Source: an uncultured Ectothiorhodospiraceae bacterium
GTDB taxonomy: Bacteria; Pseudomonadota; Gammaproteobacteria; Nitrococcales; Nitrococcaceae
DNA length: 64,000 bases
Reading direction: 5' to 3'
Assembly (NCBI GenBank): GCA_913056385.1
Contig: CAJXND010000004.1
Coordinates: forward strand, 1 to 64,000
This document shows, in pieces, positions 32,324 to 42,201 of the stretch. A program made the translations under genes and the position numbers. Under the pieces are notes generated by a model. That model ran no database searches. It had not been told where the DNA came from and saw only the letters and a list, made by a program, of their open reading frames with translations. How positions within the stretch are numbered: the first letter of the stretch is position 1; each line of letters begins with the position of its first letter.

Positions 32324-33615
32324 ACATCGTCATGATGACCAACACCTACCTGCCCCACGTGGGTGGGGTGGCCCGCTCGGTGTCCGCCTTCACGGAGGGT
32401 TACCGCGACCAGGGTCACCGGGTGCTTGTCGTGGCGCCGGTCTTTCCGGACATGCCCGCGGATGAACCCGATGTGGTGCGAATCCCCGCGCTGCAGAATT
32501 TCAATGGCAGCGACTTCTCGGTGGTTCTACCGGTACCCGGGCGGCTTGACGAGGCGCTGGATGCCTTTGAGCCCGATATCATCCACGCCCACCACCCCTT
32601 CCTGATCGGCTCCACCGCCATGCGGGTGGCCACCGAGCGGCGCTGCCCGCTCATCTTCACTCATCACACCATGTACGAGGCCTACACTCACTATGTGCCG
32701 GGTGACTCGCCGGCGCTCAAGCGCTTCGTGGTCGAGCTCTCCACCAGCTATGCCAATAGCGCCGACCGGGTGATTGCACCCAGCCAGAGCATCGCCGAGG
32801 TGCTCCGCCAGCGGGGCGTCGAGTCACCGGTCGAGGTGGTGCCCACCGGCATCGACCGCGATGCCTTTGATGCCGGTAATGGTCAGGCCCTCCGGGAGCG
32901 CGCCGGTATCGACGCAGACGCCCGCGTCATTGGTCATGTCGGCCGGCTCGCCGAGGAGAAGAACCTGGATTATCTGGCGGCAGCCATGGTCGAGGCCGCT
33001 GCCCGGGACGCGGGGATTCATTGTCTCGTGGTGGGGGAAGGGCCCGCTGCCGAGGGGATGGAGGTCCGGTTCGCCGAGGCCGGCCTGGCGGATCGCCTGC
33101 ACCGGCCGGGGGCCCTGGCCCTGCCGGCGCTGGCCGATGCCTACAGCGCGATGGATGTTTTTGCCTTCGCTTCTCACACGGAAACCCAGGGGCTGGTCCT
33201 CGCCGAGGCCATGGCGGCCGGCGTGCCCGTGGTCGCCCTCGATGCGCCAGGTGCGCGGGAAATCGTTACTGCCCATAATGGGCGTTTGCTGGCCGCCGAC
33301 GCGGAAGCCAAGGCATTTGCGGATGCGCTGCGGAGCCTGCTGGCCATCGATGGGACGGCGCGTTCGCCAATTCAGGCAGCGCTGGCGGAAACGGCAGATG
33401 CCTATTCCCTGACCCGGTGTGTTGATCGCGCCCTCGATCTCTACCGCCGGAGCCTGGCCGATACCGAGGCTCGCGGGCGCTCCCGTGACCACGCCCGCGA
33501 GGCCTGGCATGGCAACCTGCGACGCGTGCAGGCCGAATGGTCGGTGATCCGGGGCATGGCCCGGGCCGCCGGTCGCGCGCTCACCGGTGAGGGCGAGCCG
33601 GACCGCGGGGGCTGA
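32320..33615 (+). CDS. GT4-family glycosyltransferase
   Basis: A 431-residue GT-B enzyme. [15 protein letters not shown] is the N-terminal glycine-rich loop, [11 protein letters not shown] the acceptor side, and the donor domain has the E-x7-E motif (ETQGLVLAE). The family resemblance is to diacylglycerol or mannosyl transferases that act on membrane lipids, but the acceptor is unknown. It is coupled to the glycosidase-like gene (ATGA). The C-terminal 60 residues are basic, possibly a membrane contact. Confidence 0.85.
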   Translation: MNIVMMTNTYLPHVGGVARSVSAFTEGYRDQGHRVLVVAPVFPDMPADEPDVVRIPALQNFNGSDFSVVLPVPGRLDEALDAFEPDIIHAHHPFLIGSTAMRVATERRCPLIFTHHTMYEAYTHYVPGDSPALKRFVVELSTSYANSADRVIAPSQSIAEVLRQRGVESPVEVVPTGIDRDAFDAGNGQALRERAGIDADARVIGHVGRLAEEKNLDYLAAAMVEAAARDAGIHCLVVGEGPAAEGMEVRFAEAGLADRLHRPGALALPALADAYSAMDVFAFASHTETQGLVLAEAMAAGVPVVALDAPGAREIVTAHNGRLLAADAEAKAFADALRSLLAIDGTARSPIQAALAETADAYSLTRCVDRALDLYRRSLADTEARGRSRDHAREAWHGNLRRVQAEWSVIRGMARAAGRALTGEGEPDRGG

Positions 33616-33671
33616 ACCCCTCGTTGCAGCGCTTGTCTTCCCTGTCACGCCCAACCAACAAGGAGAATGTC

Positions 33672-34280
33672 ATGAGCCGACTGCTCGTTCTGTACTACAG
33701 CACCTGGGGGCACGTGGAGACCATGGCCGAGGCCGTCGCCGAGGGCGCGCGCAGCGTCGACGGAATGGAAGTGGACATCAAGCGGGTGCCCGAGCTCATG
33801 CCGGAGGATGTCGCCCGGGATGCCGGCGCCAAGCTCGATCAGGCGGCGCCGGTGGCCGAGCCTGCCGAGCTCGCCGACTACGACGCGATCATCTTCGGCA
33901 CCCCCACCCGTTTCGGGAACATGGCCGCCCAGATGCGCAACTTCCTCGACCAGACCGGTGCGCTCTGGGCCGGCGGTAAGCTGATCGGCAAGGTGGGCAG
34001 CGTATTCGCCAGTACCGGCAGTCAGCACGGCGGTCAGGAGACCACCCTGACCTCCTTCCAGACAACCCTGTTCCACCACGGCATGGTCGTGGTCGGCGTG
34101 CCCTACTCCTGCAAGGCACTCACGCGCATGGACGAGGTCACCGGTGGGACGCCTTACGGTGCCACCACGCTCTCGGATGGCGACGGCAGCCGCCAGCCCA
34201 GTGCCAACGAGCTGGAAATCGCCCGCTTCCAGGGCCGTCATGTCGCCGAAATCACCGCCAGACTGGCGGGCCGGGAGTAG
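33672..34280 (+). CDS. wrbA: NAD(P)H:quinone oxidoreductase, WrbA type
   Basis: A 202-residue flavodoxin-like two-electron quinone reductase. [19 protein letters not shown] binds the FMN phosphate, [19 protein letters not shown] and [13 protein letters not shown] are WrbA-specific blocks. The start at 33672 follows AAGGAGAATGTC. It precedes a glutathionyl-hydroquinone reductase by 4 bp, suggesting a joint role in quinone detoxification. Confidence 0.95.
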   Translation: MSRLLVLYYSTWGHVETMAEAVAEGARSVDGMEVDIKRVPELMPEDVARDAGAKLDQAAPVAEPAELADYDAIIFGTPTRFGNMAAQMRNFLDQTGALWAGGKLIGKVGSVFASTGSQHGGQETTLTSFQTTLFHHGMVVVGVPYSCKALTRMDEVTGGTPYGATTLSDGDGSRQPSANELEIARFQGRHVAEITARLAGRE

Positions 34281-34284
34281 GATC

Positions 34285-35244
34285 ATGGGATTGCTGGTTG
34301 ATGGTGTCTGGCACGATCAGTGGTACGACACCGACTCCACCGGGGGGCGCTTCGAGCGCCCCGATACGGTTTTCCGGAACTGGATCGATCCGGACGGCGA
34401 TCATCCGCCGGCCTCCGGGCGATACCACCTCTATGTGTCCCTGGCATGCCCCTGGGCCCACCGGACACTGATCGTCCGGCGGCTCAAGGGCCTCGAGCCG
34501 CATATCGGCGTCTCGGTGGTGCACCCCTGCATGGGCAGCGGCGGCTGGCATTTCGACGGCCGCTATCCGGGCGCCACCGGTGACGCACTGTTCGGATTCG
34601 ATTATCTGCACGAGCTCTACCAGAAGGCCGACCCCCACTACACCGGGCGGGTGACCGTGCCTGCGTTGTGGGATCGTGAGCGGGGAACGCTGGTCAGTAA
34701 TGAGTCCGCCGATCTGGTGCGCATGTTCAATCGGGCCTTCGACGGACTGCCGGGCGTTGACGCGGGGCTTGACCTCTATCCGGCAGAGAAAACGGCGGAG
34801 ATCGATACGCTCAATGAGCGGACATACCACGCGGTCAACAACGGCGTCTACAAGGCGGGTTTCGCCACGGCCCAGGGCGCCTACGAGGACGCGGTCACCG
34901 AGCTCTTCACCGCGCTTGACGAGCTGGAGGCGGTGCTCGGCGAGCAGCGGTATCTGACGGGGGGAGGCATTACCGAGGCGGACTGGCGGCTTTTCACCAC
35001 GCTGGTGCGGTTCGACGCGGTCTATGTAGGGCACTTCAAGTGCAACCTGCGGCGCATCGACGACTACCCACATCTGTCCGGATACCTGCGCGATCTCTAT
35101 CAGCAGCCCGGCATTGCCGACACGGTCAGTCTCGATCACATCAAGCGGCACTATTACACCAGCCACCCGATGATCAATCCCACCGGGGTCATCCCCGTCG
35201 GGCCATTCCTCGACCTTGATGCGCCGCATGCTCGGGGGGCGTGA
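34285..35244 (+). CDS. Glutathionyl-hydroquinone reductase (YqjG/Xi-class GST)
   Basis: A 319-residue Xi-class GST that reduces glutathionyl-hydroquinones. The catalytic Cys is in [18 protein letters not shown], followed by [17 protein letters not shown] and the family helix [27 protein letters not shown] is present in the form [14 protein letters not shown]. Start chosen at 34285, 4 bp after wrbA. It overlaps nothing downstream, but its end is 13 bp upstream of the ribA ATG. Confidence 0.93.
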   Translation: MGLLVDGVWHDQWYDTDSTGGRFERPDTVFRNWIDPDGDHPPASGRYHLYVSLACPWAHRTLIVRRLKGLEPHIGVSVVHPCMGSGGWHFDGRYPGATGDALFGFDYLHELYQKADPHYTGRVTVPALWDRERGTLVSNESADLVRMFNRAFDGLPGVDAGLDLYPAEKTAEIDTLNERTYHAVNNGVYKAGFATAQGAYEDAVTELFTALDELEAVLGEQRYLTGGGITEADWRLFTTLVRFDAVYVGHFKCNLRRIDDYPHLSGYLRDLYQQPGIADTVSLDHIKRHYYTSHPMINPTGVIPVGPFLDLDAPHARGA

Positions 35245-35257
35245 TATCGTAACGAAA

Positions 35258-35911
35258 ATGACGCATCAAGCTGCCCCCACCGCTGAACGATCCAAGGCCC
35301 GTGAGACCGGAGAGGCCCGTCTGCCAACGCGCTGGGGCGAGTTTCGCATTCATGGTTTCGAGGCCGCCAATGGCAGTGAGCATGTCGCCCTGGTGATGGG
35401 CGACCCGGCGGCATCCGATGCGCCGCTGGTGCGCGTCCACTCCGAATGCCTGACCGGTGACGCGCTCTTCAGCCAGCGCTGCGACTGCGGGCCCCAGCTG
35501 GAGGCGGCCATGCGTCGCATCGGCGAGGCCGGCGAGGGCGTCATCATCTACCTCCGTCAGGAAGGGCGCGGCATTGGCCTTTTGAACAAGATCCGCGCCT
35601 ACGGCGTGCAGGATCGCGAAGGGGCCGACACAGTCGAGGCCAACGAGGCCCTCGGTTTTGCGCCGGATGCCCGTGACTACGGCGTCGCGGCGGCCATGCT
35701 CGAGTCGCTGGGTGTCGAACGCCTGCGTCTGATGACGAATAACCCCCGCAAGGTGGCAGGCCTCGAGTCCGCCGGGGTCGCCGTGGTCGAACGATTGCCT
35801 ATCCTGGCCGGCCGCAACCCGCACAACCATGCCTATCTCGAGACCAAGGCCGCGAAGTTCGGACACCACTTCGACGAGCCGACGGATCCGCCCTCATCCG
35901 GGCGGGATTGA
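35258..35911 (+). CDS. ribA: GTP cyclohydrolase II
   Basis: A 217-residue RibA opening the imidazole ring of GTP for riboflavin synthesis. The zinc cysteines are in [17 protein letters not shown] and the catalytic region is [26 protein letters not shown] is the C-terminal signature. No DHBP synthase domain is fused. I use the ATG at 35258; the ORF-track start at 35216 lies within the upstream gene. Confidence 0.95.
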   Translation: MTHQAAPTAERSKARETGEARLPTRWGEFRIHGFEAANGSEHVALVMGDPAASDAPLVRVHSECLTGDALFSQRCDCGPQLEAAMRRIGEAGEGVIIYLRQEGRGIGLLNKIRAYGVQDREGADTVEANEALGFAPDARDYGVAAAMLESLGVERLRLMTNNPRKVAGLESAGVAVVERLPILAGRNPHNHAYLETKAAKFGHHFDEPTDPPSSGRD

Positions 35912-35999
35912 TTTGCGTCACAAACGGAACAGCGCCAGCGCTGTCGATTACCTGTAGCATTTCGATTCGCCGTATGGAGGCCGCCCGAGTGGAGGCGTC

Positions 36000-37121
36000 G
36001 TGAATCTCAAATCCTATTTGATCGCCCTTGCCGTTGCGCTGGTCCTGGCGGCGTGGATGCTCAGCGGCCAGCTCGGCACCGACGGGTCTGCCGCGCAGAC
36101 CGCGCCGGCCTCGCGCGACGTGGCGGTTATGGATGTGCAGGTGGCCCGCTTCGAGGCGAGCCGGGTCCAGCGGTATCTCGAGAATCAGGGCGAGACGCGC
36201 GCCGATCAGGACGTCGATCTCCGGGCCGAGACCGACGGTCAGGTCGCCGAGGTGCTGATCGAGGAGGGCAGCACGGTCGCCGCCGGCGATACGCTGGTGC
36301 GACTCGCGATGGGTGATCGCGATGCCCGTCGCGAGGAGGCCCGGGCCCGTGTGGCCCAGCGCGAGGCGGATTTCGAGGCGGCCCAGCGCCTCCAGGGCAA
36401 TGGTTTCCAGTCGGATATCGCCGTGCAGGAGGCTCGGGCTGCATTGCACTCGGCCCGGGCACGTCTGGCCGAGATCGAAAAGGAAATCCGCGACACCCGC
36501 ATTGCATCGCCGATCGACGGAGAGGTGGAGTCGCGCCCGGTCCAGGTGGGCGATTATCTGCGTGCGGGCGAGACGGTTGCCCGGCTGGTCGACACGGATC
36601 CGCTGATCGCCGTCGCCCATGTCGCCCAGCAGGATATCCGCAAGGTGCAGACCGGACGCGAGGCGCAGATCTCCCTGGCCACCGGTGATGAACTGAGCGG
36701 CGAGATCACCTATATCAGCAATGCCGCGGAGAGTGGTTCGCGAACCTTCCGTGTGGAGGTGCGTGCTCCCAACCCCGACCGTTTGCCCGCCGGCGTCAGC
36801 GCCACGATCCGCATCCCGCTCGATCCGGTGAGGGCGCATTTCCTCAGTCCGGCATGGCTGTCGCTGGAGGATACCGGCGAGGTCGGCGTCAAGACGGTGG
36901 ACGACCGGAACCGCGTGGTCTTCCGTCCCGTGGATATCGTCCGGGCCGAGCGTGATGGGGTCTGGGTCAGTGGACTGCCGGACCGAATCCGGCTGATCAC
37001 CGTGGGCCAAGGCTTCGTTCGCGCGGGTGAGACGGTCAATCCGGTGGAAGCGGAGGGCTCGCCGGGTCTGGCCACCGAACCGTCCGGGGGTGCCGGCATG
37101 CCAACCGTCAGCGGAGGCTGA
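36000..37121 (+). CDS. RND membrane-fusion (periplasmic adaptor) protein
   Basis: A 373-residue adaptor with an N-terminal membrane segment (about residues 5-22), a lipoyl-like half (AETDGQVAEVLIEEGSTV), an alpha-hairpin (READFEAAQRLQGNGFQSD) and the second half (SPIDGEVESRPVQVGDYL). A GTG start with RBS GGAGGCG is used. It precedes the second RND pump by 5 bp and forms a separate system from the 23-27 kb pump. Confidence 0.92.
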   Translation: MNLKSYLIALAVALVLAAWMLSGQLGTDGSAAQTAPASRDVAVMDVQVARFEASRVQRYLENQGETRADQDVDLRAETDGQVAEVLIEEGSTVAAGDTLVRLAMGDRDARREEARARVAQREADFEAAQRLQGNGFQSDIAVQEARAALHSARARLAEIEKEIRDTRIASPIDGEVESRPVQVGDYLRAGETVARLVDTDPLIAVAHVAQQDIRKVQTGREAQISLATGDELSGEITYISNAAESGSRTFRVEVRAPNPDRLPAGVSATIRIPLDPVRAHFLSPAWLSLEDTGEVGVKTVDDRNRVVFRPVDIVRAERDGVWVSGLPDRIRLITVGQGFVRAGETVNPVEAEGSPGLATEPSGGAGMPTVSGG

Positions 37122-37126
37122 CCGAC

Positions 37127-40100
37127 GTGCGTGCGCTGATCAACGCCGCATTCAGCCGCAGCCGATCGGTGACGCTGATCCTGCTGCTCGTGATCGGCAT
37201 GGGCGTCGTGGCCTACCAGAATATCCCCAAGGAGGCCGAGCCGGACGTCAACATCCCGGTGATCTACGTCTCCATGGCCTATGAGGGTATCTCGCCGGAG
37301 GATGCCGAACGTCTGCTGGTGCGCCCCATGGAGCGCGAGCTCTCCAGCATCGAGGGCATCAACGAGATCAAGGGCACGGCGACCGAGGGCTTCGCCTCGG
37401 TGCTGCTGGAGTTCGATGCCGGTTTCGATGCCGACCGTGCCCTTGACGATGTTCGCGAGGGCGTGGACATCGCCCGCTCCGAGTTGCCCCAGGGCGCCGA
37501 GGAACCCCGTGTCAACGAGGTCAATGTCGCCCTCTTTCCGGTGTTGACGGTCGCCCTGTCGGGGCCCGTCCCGGAGCGGGCTCTCATCGATGCCGCCGAG
37601 GGCCTGCAGGATCGGATCGAATCCCTGCCCGGCGTCCTGGAGGCCGACATCGGCGGCAATCGTGAGGAGCTCCTCGAGGTGGCGGTGGATGACCGGGTCA
37701 TGCAGACCTACGATGTCTCCTATGCCGACCTGTTCAACCTGGTCAGCCGCAACAATCGACTGATCGCCGCGGGTGCGCTGGATACCGGCGCCGGGCGTCT
37801 GTCCATCAAGGTCCCGGGCGTCATCGAGAACATGGAAGACGTCCTGAGTCTGCCGGTGAAGGTCGCCGACGACCGGGTGGTGACGTTCCAGGACGTGGCC
37901 AGCGTCCGGCGGACTTTCAAGGACCCGGATGAATTCGCCCGCATCAACGGCGAACCGGCGATCACGCTGGAGGTCTCCAAGCGCGTCGGCGCCAACATCA
38001 TCGAGGTCAACAACCAGGTCCGGGGCATTGTTGAAGGCATTCGGGCGGAGTGGCCCGAGGCCATGGAGGTGACTTACCTCCAGGATCGTTCGGAGGATAT
38101 CCGCACCATGCTGCGGGATCTCCAGAACAACGTCCTCACCGCGGTCGTCCTGGTCATGATCGTGGTGGTGGCGGCCATGGGCTGGCGCCCGGCGCTGCTG
38201 GTGGGCCTGGCGATACCGGGCGCCTTTCTCACCGGCATCCTGGCCGTGCATGCCATGGGCTACACCATGAATATCGTGGTCCTGTTCAGCCTCATCCTGG
38301 TGGTGGGCATGCTGGTGGACGCGGCCATCGTCGTGGTGGAGCTGGCCGAGCGGCGCATGACCGAGGGCTGGTCGCCGGTGGAGGCCTATCGCTACGGCGC
38401 CCAGCGCATGAGCTGGCCGATCATCGCCGCCACCGTGACCACCCTCGCGGTGTTCGTGCCGCTGCTGTTCTGGGGCGGCATCGTGGGTCAGTTCATGAAG
38501 TATCTGCCCATCACCGTGATCGTCACCCTGGCCGCCTCGCTGGCCATGGCGCTGATCTTCATCCCGGTGCTCGGCGCCTGGTTCGCCCGGCGCGACGGGA
38601 CGCAGGGCAGTCACCATCGCCGCATTCGCATCGCCGAGAGCGGCGATCTCGGCGAGCTCGACGGCTTCAGCGGTGGCTATGTCCGCTTCCTGCAGCGCGC
38701 GCTGCAGATGCCCGGAACCGTCCTGCTGCTCATGCTCGCGGTGGTGGTGGCCACCTATATCGCCTACGGCCGTTTTGGCGTGGGTGTGGAGTTTTTCCCG
38801 TCCACGGAGCCGGACTATGCGCGAATCCAGGTCCAGGCCCGGGGTGACCTCTCCGTCCACGAGAAGGATGAGCTCGTGCGCGCGGTGGAATCGCGGCTCG
38901 CCGGCTTTGACGAGGTCGGCTATGCCTATGCGCGGACCTTCGCCGACCCCACCCGCACCGGTGGCCAATCGCTGGCCCGCGACGCCATCGGCATTGTGCA
39001 GCTGGACTTTGTCGACTGGACGCAGCGTCGACCCGCTGCAGAAATCATCGAGGATATCCGCGCTGCCGTGGCGGATATTCCCGGGATTCGGGTGCAGATT
39101 ACCGAGCAGCAGCAGGGGCCGGGCCAGGCCAAGCCCGTGGAGCTGCAGGTGGCCGGACGCCCGGACCGGCTTGAGTCGGGTGTCGAAGCGCTTCGGACCC
39201 GCATGAACGAGCTTGGCGGCTTTGCCGATGTCGAGGACAACCGGCCGCTCCCCGGCATCGAGTGGTCGCTGCGCGTGGACCGGGAAAAGGCGGCCCGCTA
39301 CGGCGCCGATGTCCAGCTGGTGGGCAACGCCGTGCAACTGGTCACGAATGGCGTTCAGATCGCGGATTACCGGCCGGATGATGCCGATGACGAGGTCGAC
39401 ATCCGGGTGCGCTTCCCGGTGGAGGACCGCAGTCTCGACAGCCTCGGGCAGCTGCGGGTGCCGACGCGTTACGGCCAGGTGCCGATCAGCAACTTCGTTG
39501 AATTCGTGCCTGCTCCCAAAACCGGCACCCTGGAGCGCATCAACGGCGAGCGGGTTCTGACCATCAATGCCGATGTCGAGGCGGGTCGTCTGGTGGACGA
39601 ACGGATTCAGGCCCTGAGGACATCCCTCGCCGATGACCCGCTACCGGATGGCGTGATGGTCCAGTTCAAGGGCGAGGACGAGGATCAGCGTGAGGCCCAA
39701 TCGTTCCTTTCCACGGCGTTCGTGGTGGCCATTGCCTTGATGGGCATCATCCTGGTCACCCAGTTCAACAGCCTCTACCAGACACTGCTGGTGCTCTCCG
39801 CCATCGTTCTCTCGAGCGCCGGCGTGTTGCTCGGACTCATGCTCACCCAGCGCCCGTTCAGTATTGTCATGGGCGGTGTGGGCATGATCGCCCTCGCAGG
39901 GATCGTGGTGAACAACAATATCGTGCTCATCGATACCTACAACGCTTTGCGGGACGAGGGCACACCGGTCCCCGAAGCTATCCTGCGCACGGCGGCACAG
40001 CGTCTGCGGCCGGTGCTGCTGACCTCGGTCACCACCGTGCTCGGGCTGATGCCCATGGTGCTCAAGCTCAATGTCGATCTGGTCAACCGGAGTATCGAGT

Positions 40101-40267
40101 TCAACGCGCCCTCAACACAGTGGTGGGCCCAGCTCTCGGCCACCATTGCCGGGGGATTGAGTTTCGCCACCGTGCTGACGCTGATCCTGACACCCTGCCT
40201 GCTGATGCTGGGATACAACGTCCGTCAGTCCACGTCGCGCTGGCGCCGGCGCCTGAAACCCGCCTGA
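37127..40267 (+). CDS. RND efflux permease
   Basis: A 1046-residue RND pump. TM1 (residues 12-30), the porter domain beginning EGISPEDAERLLVRPME, then LVDAAIVVVELAE in the TM4 region and GIVVNNNIVLIDTYNALRD in the second half show the complete duplicated plan. The TM4 stretch carries VGMLVDAAIV rather than the double Asp VDDAI of the first pump; one proton-relay Asp differs, as in a distinct RND branch. No outer-membrane partner nearby. Substrate unknown. Confidence 0.92.
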   Translation: MRALINAAFSRSRSVTLILLLVIGMGVVAYQNIPKEAEPDVNIPVIYVSMAYEGISPEDAERLLVRPMERELSSIEGINEIKGTATEGFASVLLEFDAGFDADRALDDVREGVDIARSELPQGAEEPRVNEVNVALFPVLTVALSGPVPERALIDAAEGLQDRIESLPGVLEADIGGNREELLEVAVDDRVMQTYDVSYADLFNLVSRNNRLIAAGALDTGAGRLSIKVPGVIENMEDVLSLPVKVADDRVVTFQDVASVRRTFKDPDEFARINGEPAITLEVSKRVGANIIEVNNQVRGIVEGIRAEWPEAMEVTYLQDRSEDIRTMLRDLQNNVLTAVVLVMIVVVAAMGWRPALLVGLAIPGAFLTGILAVHAMGYTMNIVVLFSLILVVGMLVDAAIVVVELAERRMTEGWSPVEAYRYGAQRMSWPIIAATVTTLAVFVPLLFWGGIVGQFMKYLPITVIVTLAASLAMALIFIPVLGAWFARRDGTQGSHHRRIRIAESGDLGELDGFSGGYVRFLQRALQMPGTVLLLMLAVVVATYIAYGRFGVGVEFFPSTEPDYARIQVQARGDLSVHEKDELVRAVESRLAGFDEVGYAYARTFADPTRTGGQSLARDAIGIVQLDFVDWTQRRPAAEIIEDIRAAVADIPGIRVQITEQQQGPGQAKPVELQVAGRPDRLESGVEALRTRMNELGGFADVEDNRPLPGIEWSLRVDREKAARYGADVQLVGNAVQLVTNGVQIADYRPDDADDEVDIRVRFPVEDRSLDSLGQLRVPTRYGQVPISNFVEFVPAPKTGTLERINGERVLTINADVEAGRLVDERIQALRTSLADDPLPDGVMVQFKGEDEDQREAQSFLSTAFVVAIALMGIILVTQFNSLYQTLLVLSAIVLSSAGVLLGLMLTQRPFSIVMGGVGMIALAGIVVNNNIVLIDTYNALRDEGTPVPEAILRTAAQRLRPVLLTSVTTVLGLMPMVLKLNVDLVNRSIEFNAPSTQWWAQLSATIAGGLSFATVLTLILTPCLLMLGYNVRQSTSRWRRRLKPA

Positions 40268-40309
40268 AGGGTTATGCTGTCAGTCCCGGTTGTCGAGGGA
40301 GGGGGTTGC

Positions 40310-40909
40310 ATGGAGCTGTATACGTCACCCACATCGCCATATGCCCGTCTTGTGCGCGTGACGCTTGCCGAGAAGCAGCTGGATGAGCGGGTGACTCATC
40401 GCTTTGTCGATCCGTGGGCCTCGCCGCCGGAACTGCTGGCCGTCAACCCCACCTGTCGTGTTCCCACCCTGGTGACCACCAGCGGCCATGTCCTGACCGA
40501 GGCCAGTGTCATCGTGCTGTTCCTGGAGCGTCGGTATCCGGAGCCGCGCCTGATTCCCCGGGACGCGGTGGAGCCCGTGCATGCGCGTCTGGGTCTGGCG
40601 CTGGGCTGTCTGGACTGTGGCGCCGGCGTTATCGGCGAGCGGCGCTATGGTGATCCCGGCACGGCACTGGCCCGACGTCGCGCCGACGCATTGCAGCGTG
40701 CCGTGGAAGGCGTTGCGGCCACGGTCGAGTCGGAACGCACCGGCGACCCCGATCTGGGTGATCTGGCCGCCGCCGTCGCCCTCGACTGGGTGGCATTCCG
40801 TTTTGCGGATGAAGTGCAATGGCCGGCCCGCTTTCCGGCGGTGGCAGTCTGGCTGGAGCGTCTCCGGGAGCGCCGCTCCTTCAGCGAAACCACGCCACCG
40901 ATCACCTGA
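40310..40909 (+). CDS. Glutathione S-transferase
   Basis: A 199-residue GST. MELYTSPTSPYARLVRVTLAEK is the thioredoxin-fold N-terminus with a serine in the catalytic position, VPTLVTTSGHVLTEASVI the glutathione-binding cis-Pro and SER motif region. The start at 40310 follows GGGAGGGGG and removes 12 residues of the ORF-track version. Cytoplasmic; role in detoxification inferred. Confidence 0.88.
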   Translation: MELYTSPTSPYARLVRVTLAEKQLDERVTHRFVDPWASPPELLAVNPTCRVPTLVTTSGHVLTEASVIVLFLERRYPEPRLIPRDAVEPVHARLGLALGCLDCGAGVIGERRYGDPGTALARRRADALQRAVEGVAATVESERTGDPDLGDLAAAVALDWVAFRFADEVQWPARFPAVAVWLERLRERRSFSETTPPIT

Positions 40910-40922
40910 GGGGACGGCGCTG

Positions 40923-41615
40923 ATGTCACCACGTCGTCAGGCACTGGCTGCCGGTCTGAAGGCCGTTGCGCCCATGATGGCGGCGATTACGCCGTTCGGG
41001 GTCACGGCCGGCGTGGCCGGGCTCGATGCAGGTCTCGGTCCGGCCCTGACCATGGGCATGTCGATGATTGTCTTTGCCGGCGCCTCGCAGCTCGCCAGCA
41101 TCCAGCTGATCAATGCCGGCGCGGCGGTGCCGTTGGTGGTGCTGACCGCGCTGATCATCAACCTGCGCATGCTGATGTACAGCGCCCACCTTGCGCCCTA
41201 CTTCCGTCATCTGCCGCTGGGCTGGCGCTCGCTGATGGCCTATGTCCTCACCGATCAGGCCTATGCCCTGACCATCTCCCGGGTGATGACCGAGGACTCC
41301 GACCGATTCAATCACTGGTTCTTCCTGGGGGTGGGAATCCCGCTCTGGGTGGTCTGGCAGTTGTCCACGGCGTTCGGCTACTGGGCCGGAACGGCGATGC
41401 CGCCGGACTGGGAGCTCGGGTTTATCGTGCCGCTGATCTTTCTGGCCCTTCTGATGATGTCCATCAACAGCCGGCCCGGCGTGATTGCCGCCGTGGTGGC
41501 TGGCAGCCTGTCGGTGCTCGGGCGCGGTCTGCCCGCGGGGCTCGGTCTGACGCTGGCCGCGCTGGCGGGCATTGCCGCGGGCGTGCTCGCGGAGGGGCGT
41601 CGTGGCGGCGATTGA
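40923..41615 (+). CDS. azlC: AzlC-family branched-chain amino-acid exporter subunit
   Basis: A 230-residue membrane protein. TPFGVTAGVAGLDAGL, MSMIVFAGASQLASIQL and INLRMLMYSAHLAPYF are the AzlC blocks; about seven or eight TM helices. With AzlD it exports branched-chain amino acids. Start at 40923, 14 bp after the GST stop. AzlD overlaps its 3' end by 14 bp. Confidence 0.93.
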   Translation: MSPRRQALAAGLKAVAPMMAAITPFGVTAGVAGLDAGLGPALTMGMSMIVFAGASQLASIQLINAGAAVPLVVLTALIINLRMLMYSAHLAPYFRHLPLGWRSLMAYVLTDQAYALTISRVMTEDSDRFNHWFFLGVGIPLWVVWQLSTAFGYWAGTAMPPDWELGFIVPLIFLALLMMSINSRPGVIAAVVAGSLSVLGRGLPAGLGLTLAALAGIAAGVLAEGRRGGD

Positions 41616-41928
41616 TCCGCTCTGGTGGGTGGTCGGCCTGATCGGTCTGGGAACGTTCGTCTGGCGCGGCGCTTTTCTGGTCTTCGGTCGGGGTCTGCGG
41701 ATGCCCGACCTGGTGCGGCGTGGGCTCAACTACGTGCCGCCGGCGGTTTTCGCTGCGCTGGTCCTGCCGGGGCTCATGCAATGGCAGGCGGATGGAACGC
41801 TGGATACGCCCCGGCTGATTGCCGGGGCGGTGGCGGGTGCGGTGGCCTGGCGGACCCGCGGGACAATCCCCACGCTGATTGCCGGTATGGTCGTCCTGTG
41901 GAGCCTTCGCGCCCTGATGCCGGTCTAA
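41602..41928 (+). CDS. azlD: AzlD-family transporter subunit
   Basis: A 108-residue partner of AzlC with about four TM helices (TFVWRGAFLVFGRGL, NYVPPAVFAALVLPGLM). A GTG start at 41602 follows GGAGGGG within azlC and aligns well; the ORF-track ATG at 41572 has no RBS. Its stop overlaps by 4 bp with the tail of a small minus-strand gene. Confidence 0.88.
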   Translation: MAAIDPLWWVVGLIGLGTFVWRGAFLVFGRGLRMPDLVRRGLNYVPPAVFAALVLPGLMQWQADGTLDTPRLIAGAVAGAVAWRTRGTIPTLIAGMVVLWSLRALMPV

Positions 41929-42092
41929 TGCTGGCCGGGCAGGCCATGACGGGCGGCCTGCTGGTCGGCCAGTTGCGTCCGGATACGCCGGACCATCGAT
42001 TTACAGGCGCCGGCGACGTAGGCGCTGCGAATGATTTCGGCCTGGCGAATGGCGGCATCGGTGCTCATGTTCTGGATTTGCTGAGGGCTCAT
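41925..42092 (-). CDS. Small hypothetical protein divergent from LysR gene
   Basis: A 55-residue ORF beginning MSPQQIQNMSTDAAIRQAE and containing IIRSAYVAGACKSMVRRI, a predicted amphipathic helix with basic residues. The strong Shine-Dalgarno GGGAGGT 7 bp before the ATG makes it a likely real gene. The longer track ORF (to 42377) runs through the LysR gene and is not credible. Family unknown; it resembles short DUF1127/RSP_7527-like peptides only in a general way. Its position opposite the LysR gene suggests it could be the regulated target. Confidence 0.55.
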   Translation of the reverse strand: MSPQQIQNMSTDAAIRQAEIIRSAYVAGACKSMVRRIRTQLADQQAARHGLPGQH

Positions 42093-42135
42093 GGCAACCT
42101 CCCATGCGACTGTGATGTTGGGAGAAATGGTATTC

Positions 42136-42171
42136 TGTGCCCGAAGTGAGATAATCCGGCTTATTGGCACA
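42136..42171. promoter_or_regulatory. Inverted repeat in the LysR-small ORF divergent region
   Basis: TGTGCC (42136-42141) and GGCACA (42166-42171) are inverted with a 24-bp spacer in the 109-bp divergent region. LysR-type regulators often bind such dyads near divergent promoters. Weak on its own. Confidence 0.3.
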
Positions 42172-42201
42172 CAATTCATGACCTCGAGGAAAAGGTGAAC
42201 C

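Noticed and set aside
35870-35911. Terminator at the end of ribA (CCGCCC...GGGCGG)
   Set aside because: The stem lies within the coding end and lacks a T-tract.
36710-39337. 875-residue minus-strand ORF opposite the second RND pump
   Set aside because: It is antisense to a clear RND permease, has His/Asp/Gly-rich composition typical of high-GC shadow frames and no recognisable motif.
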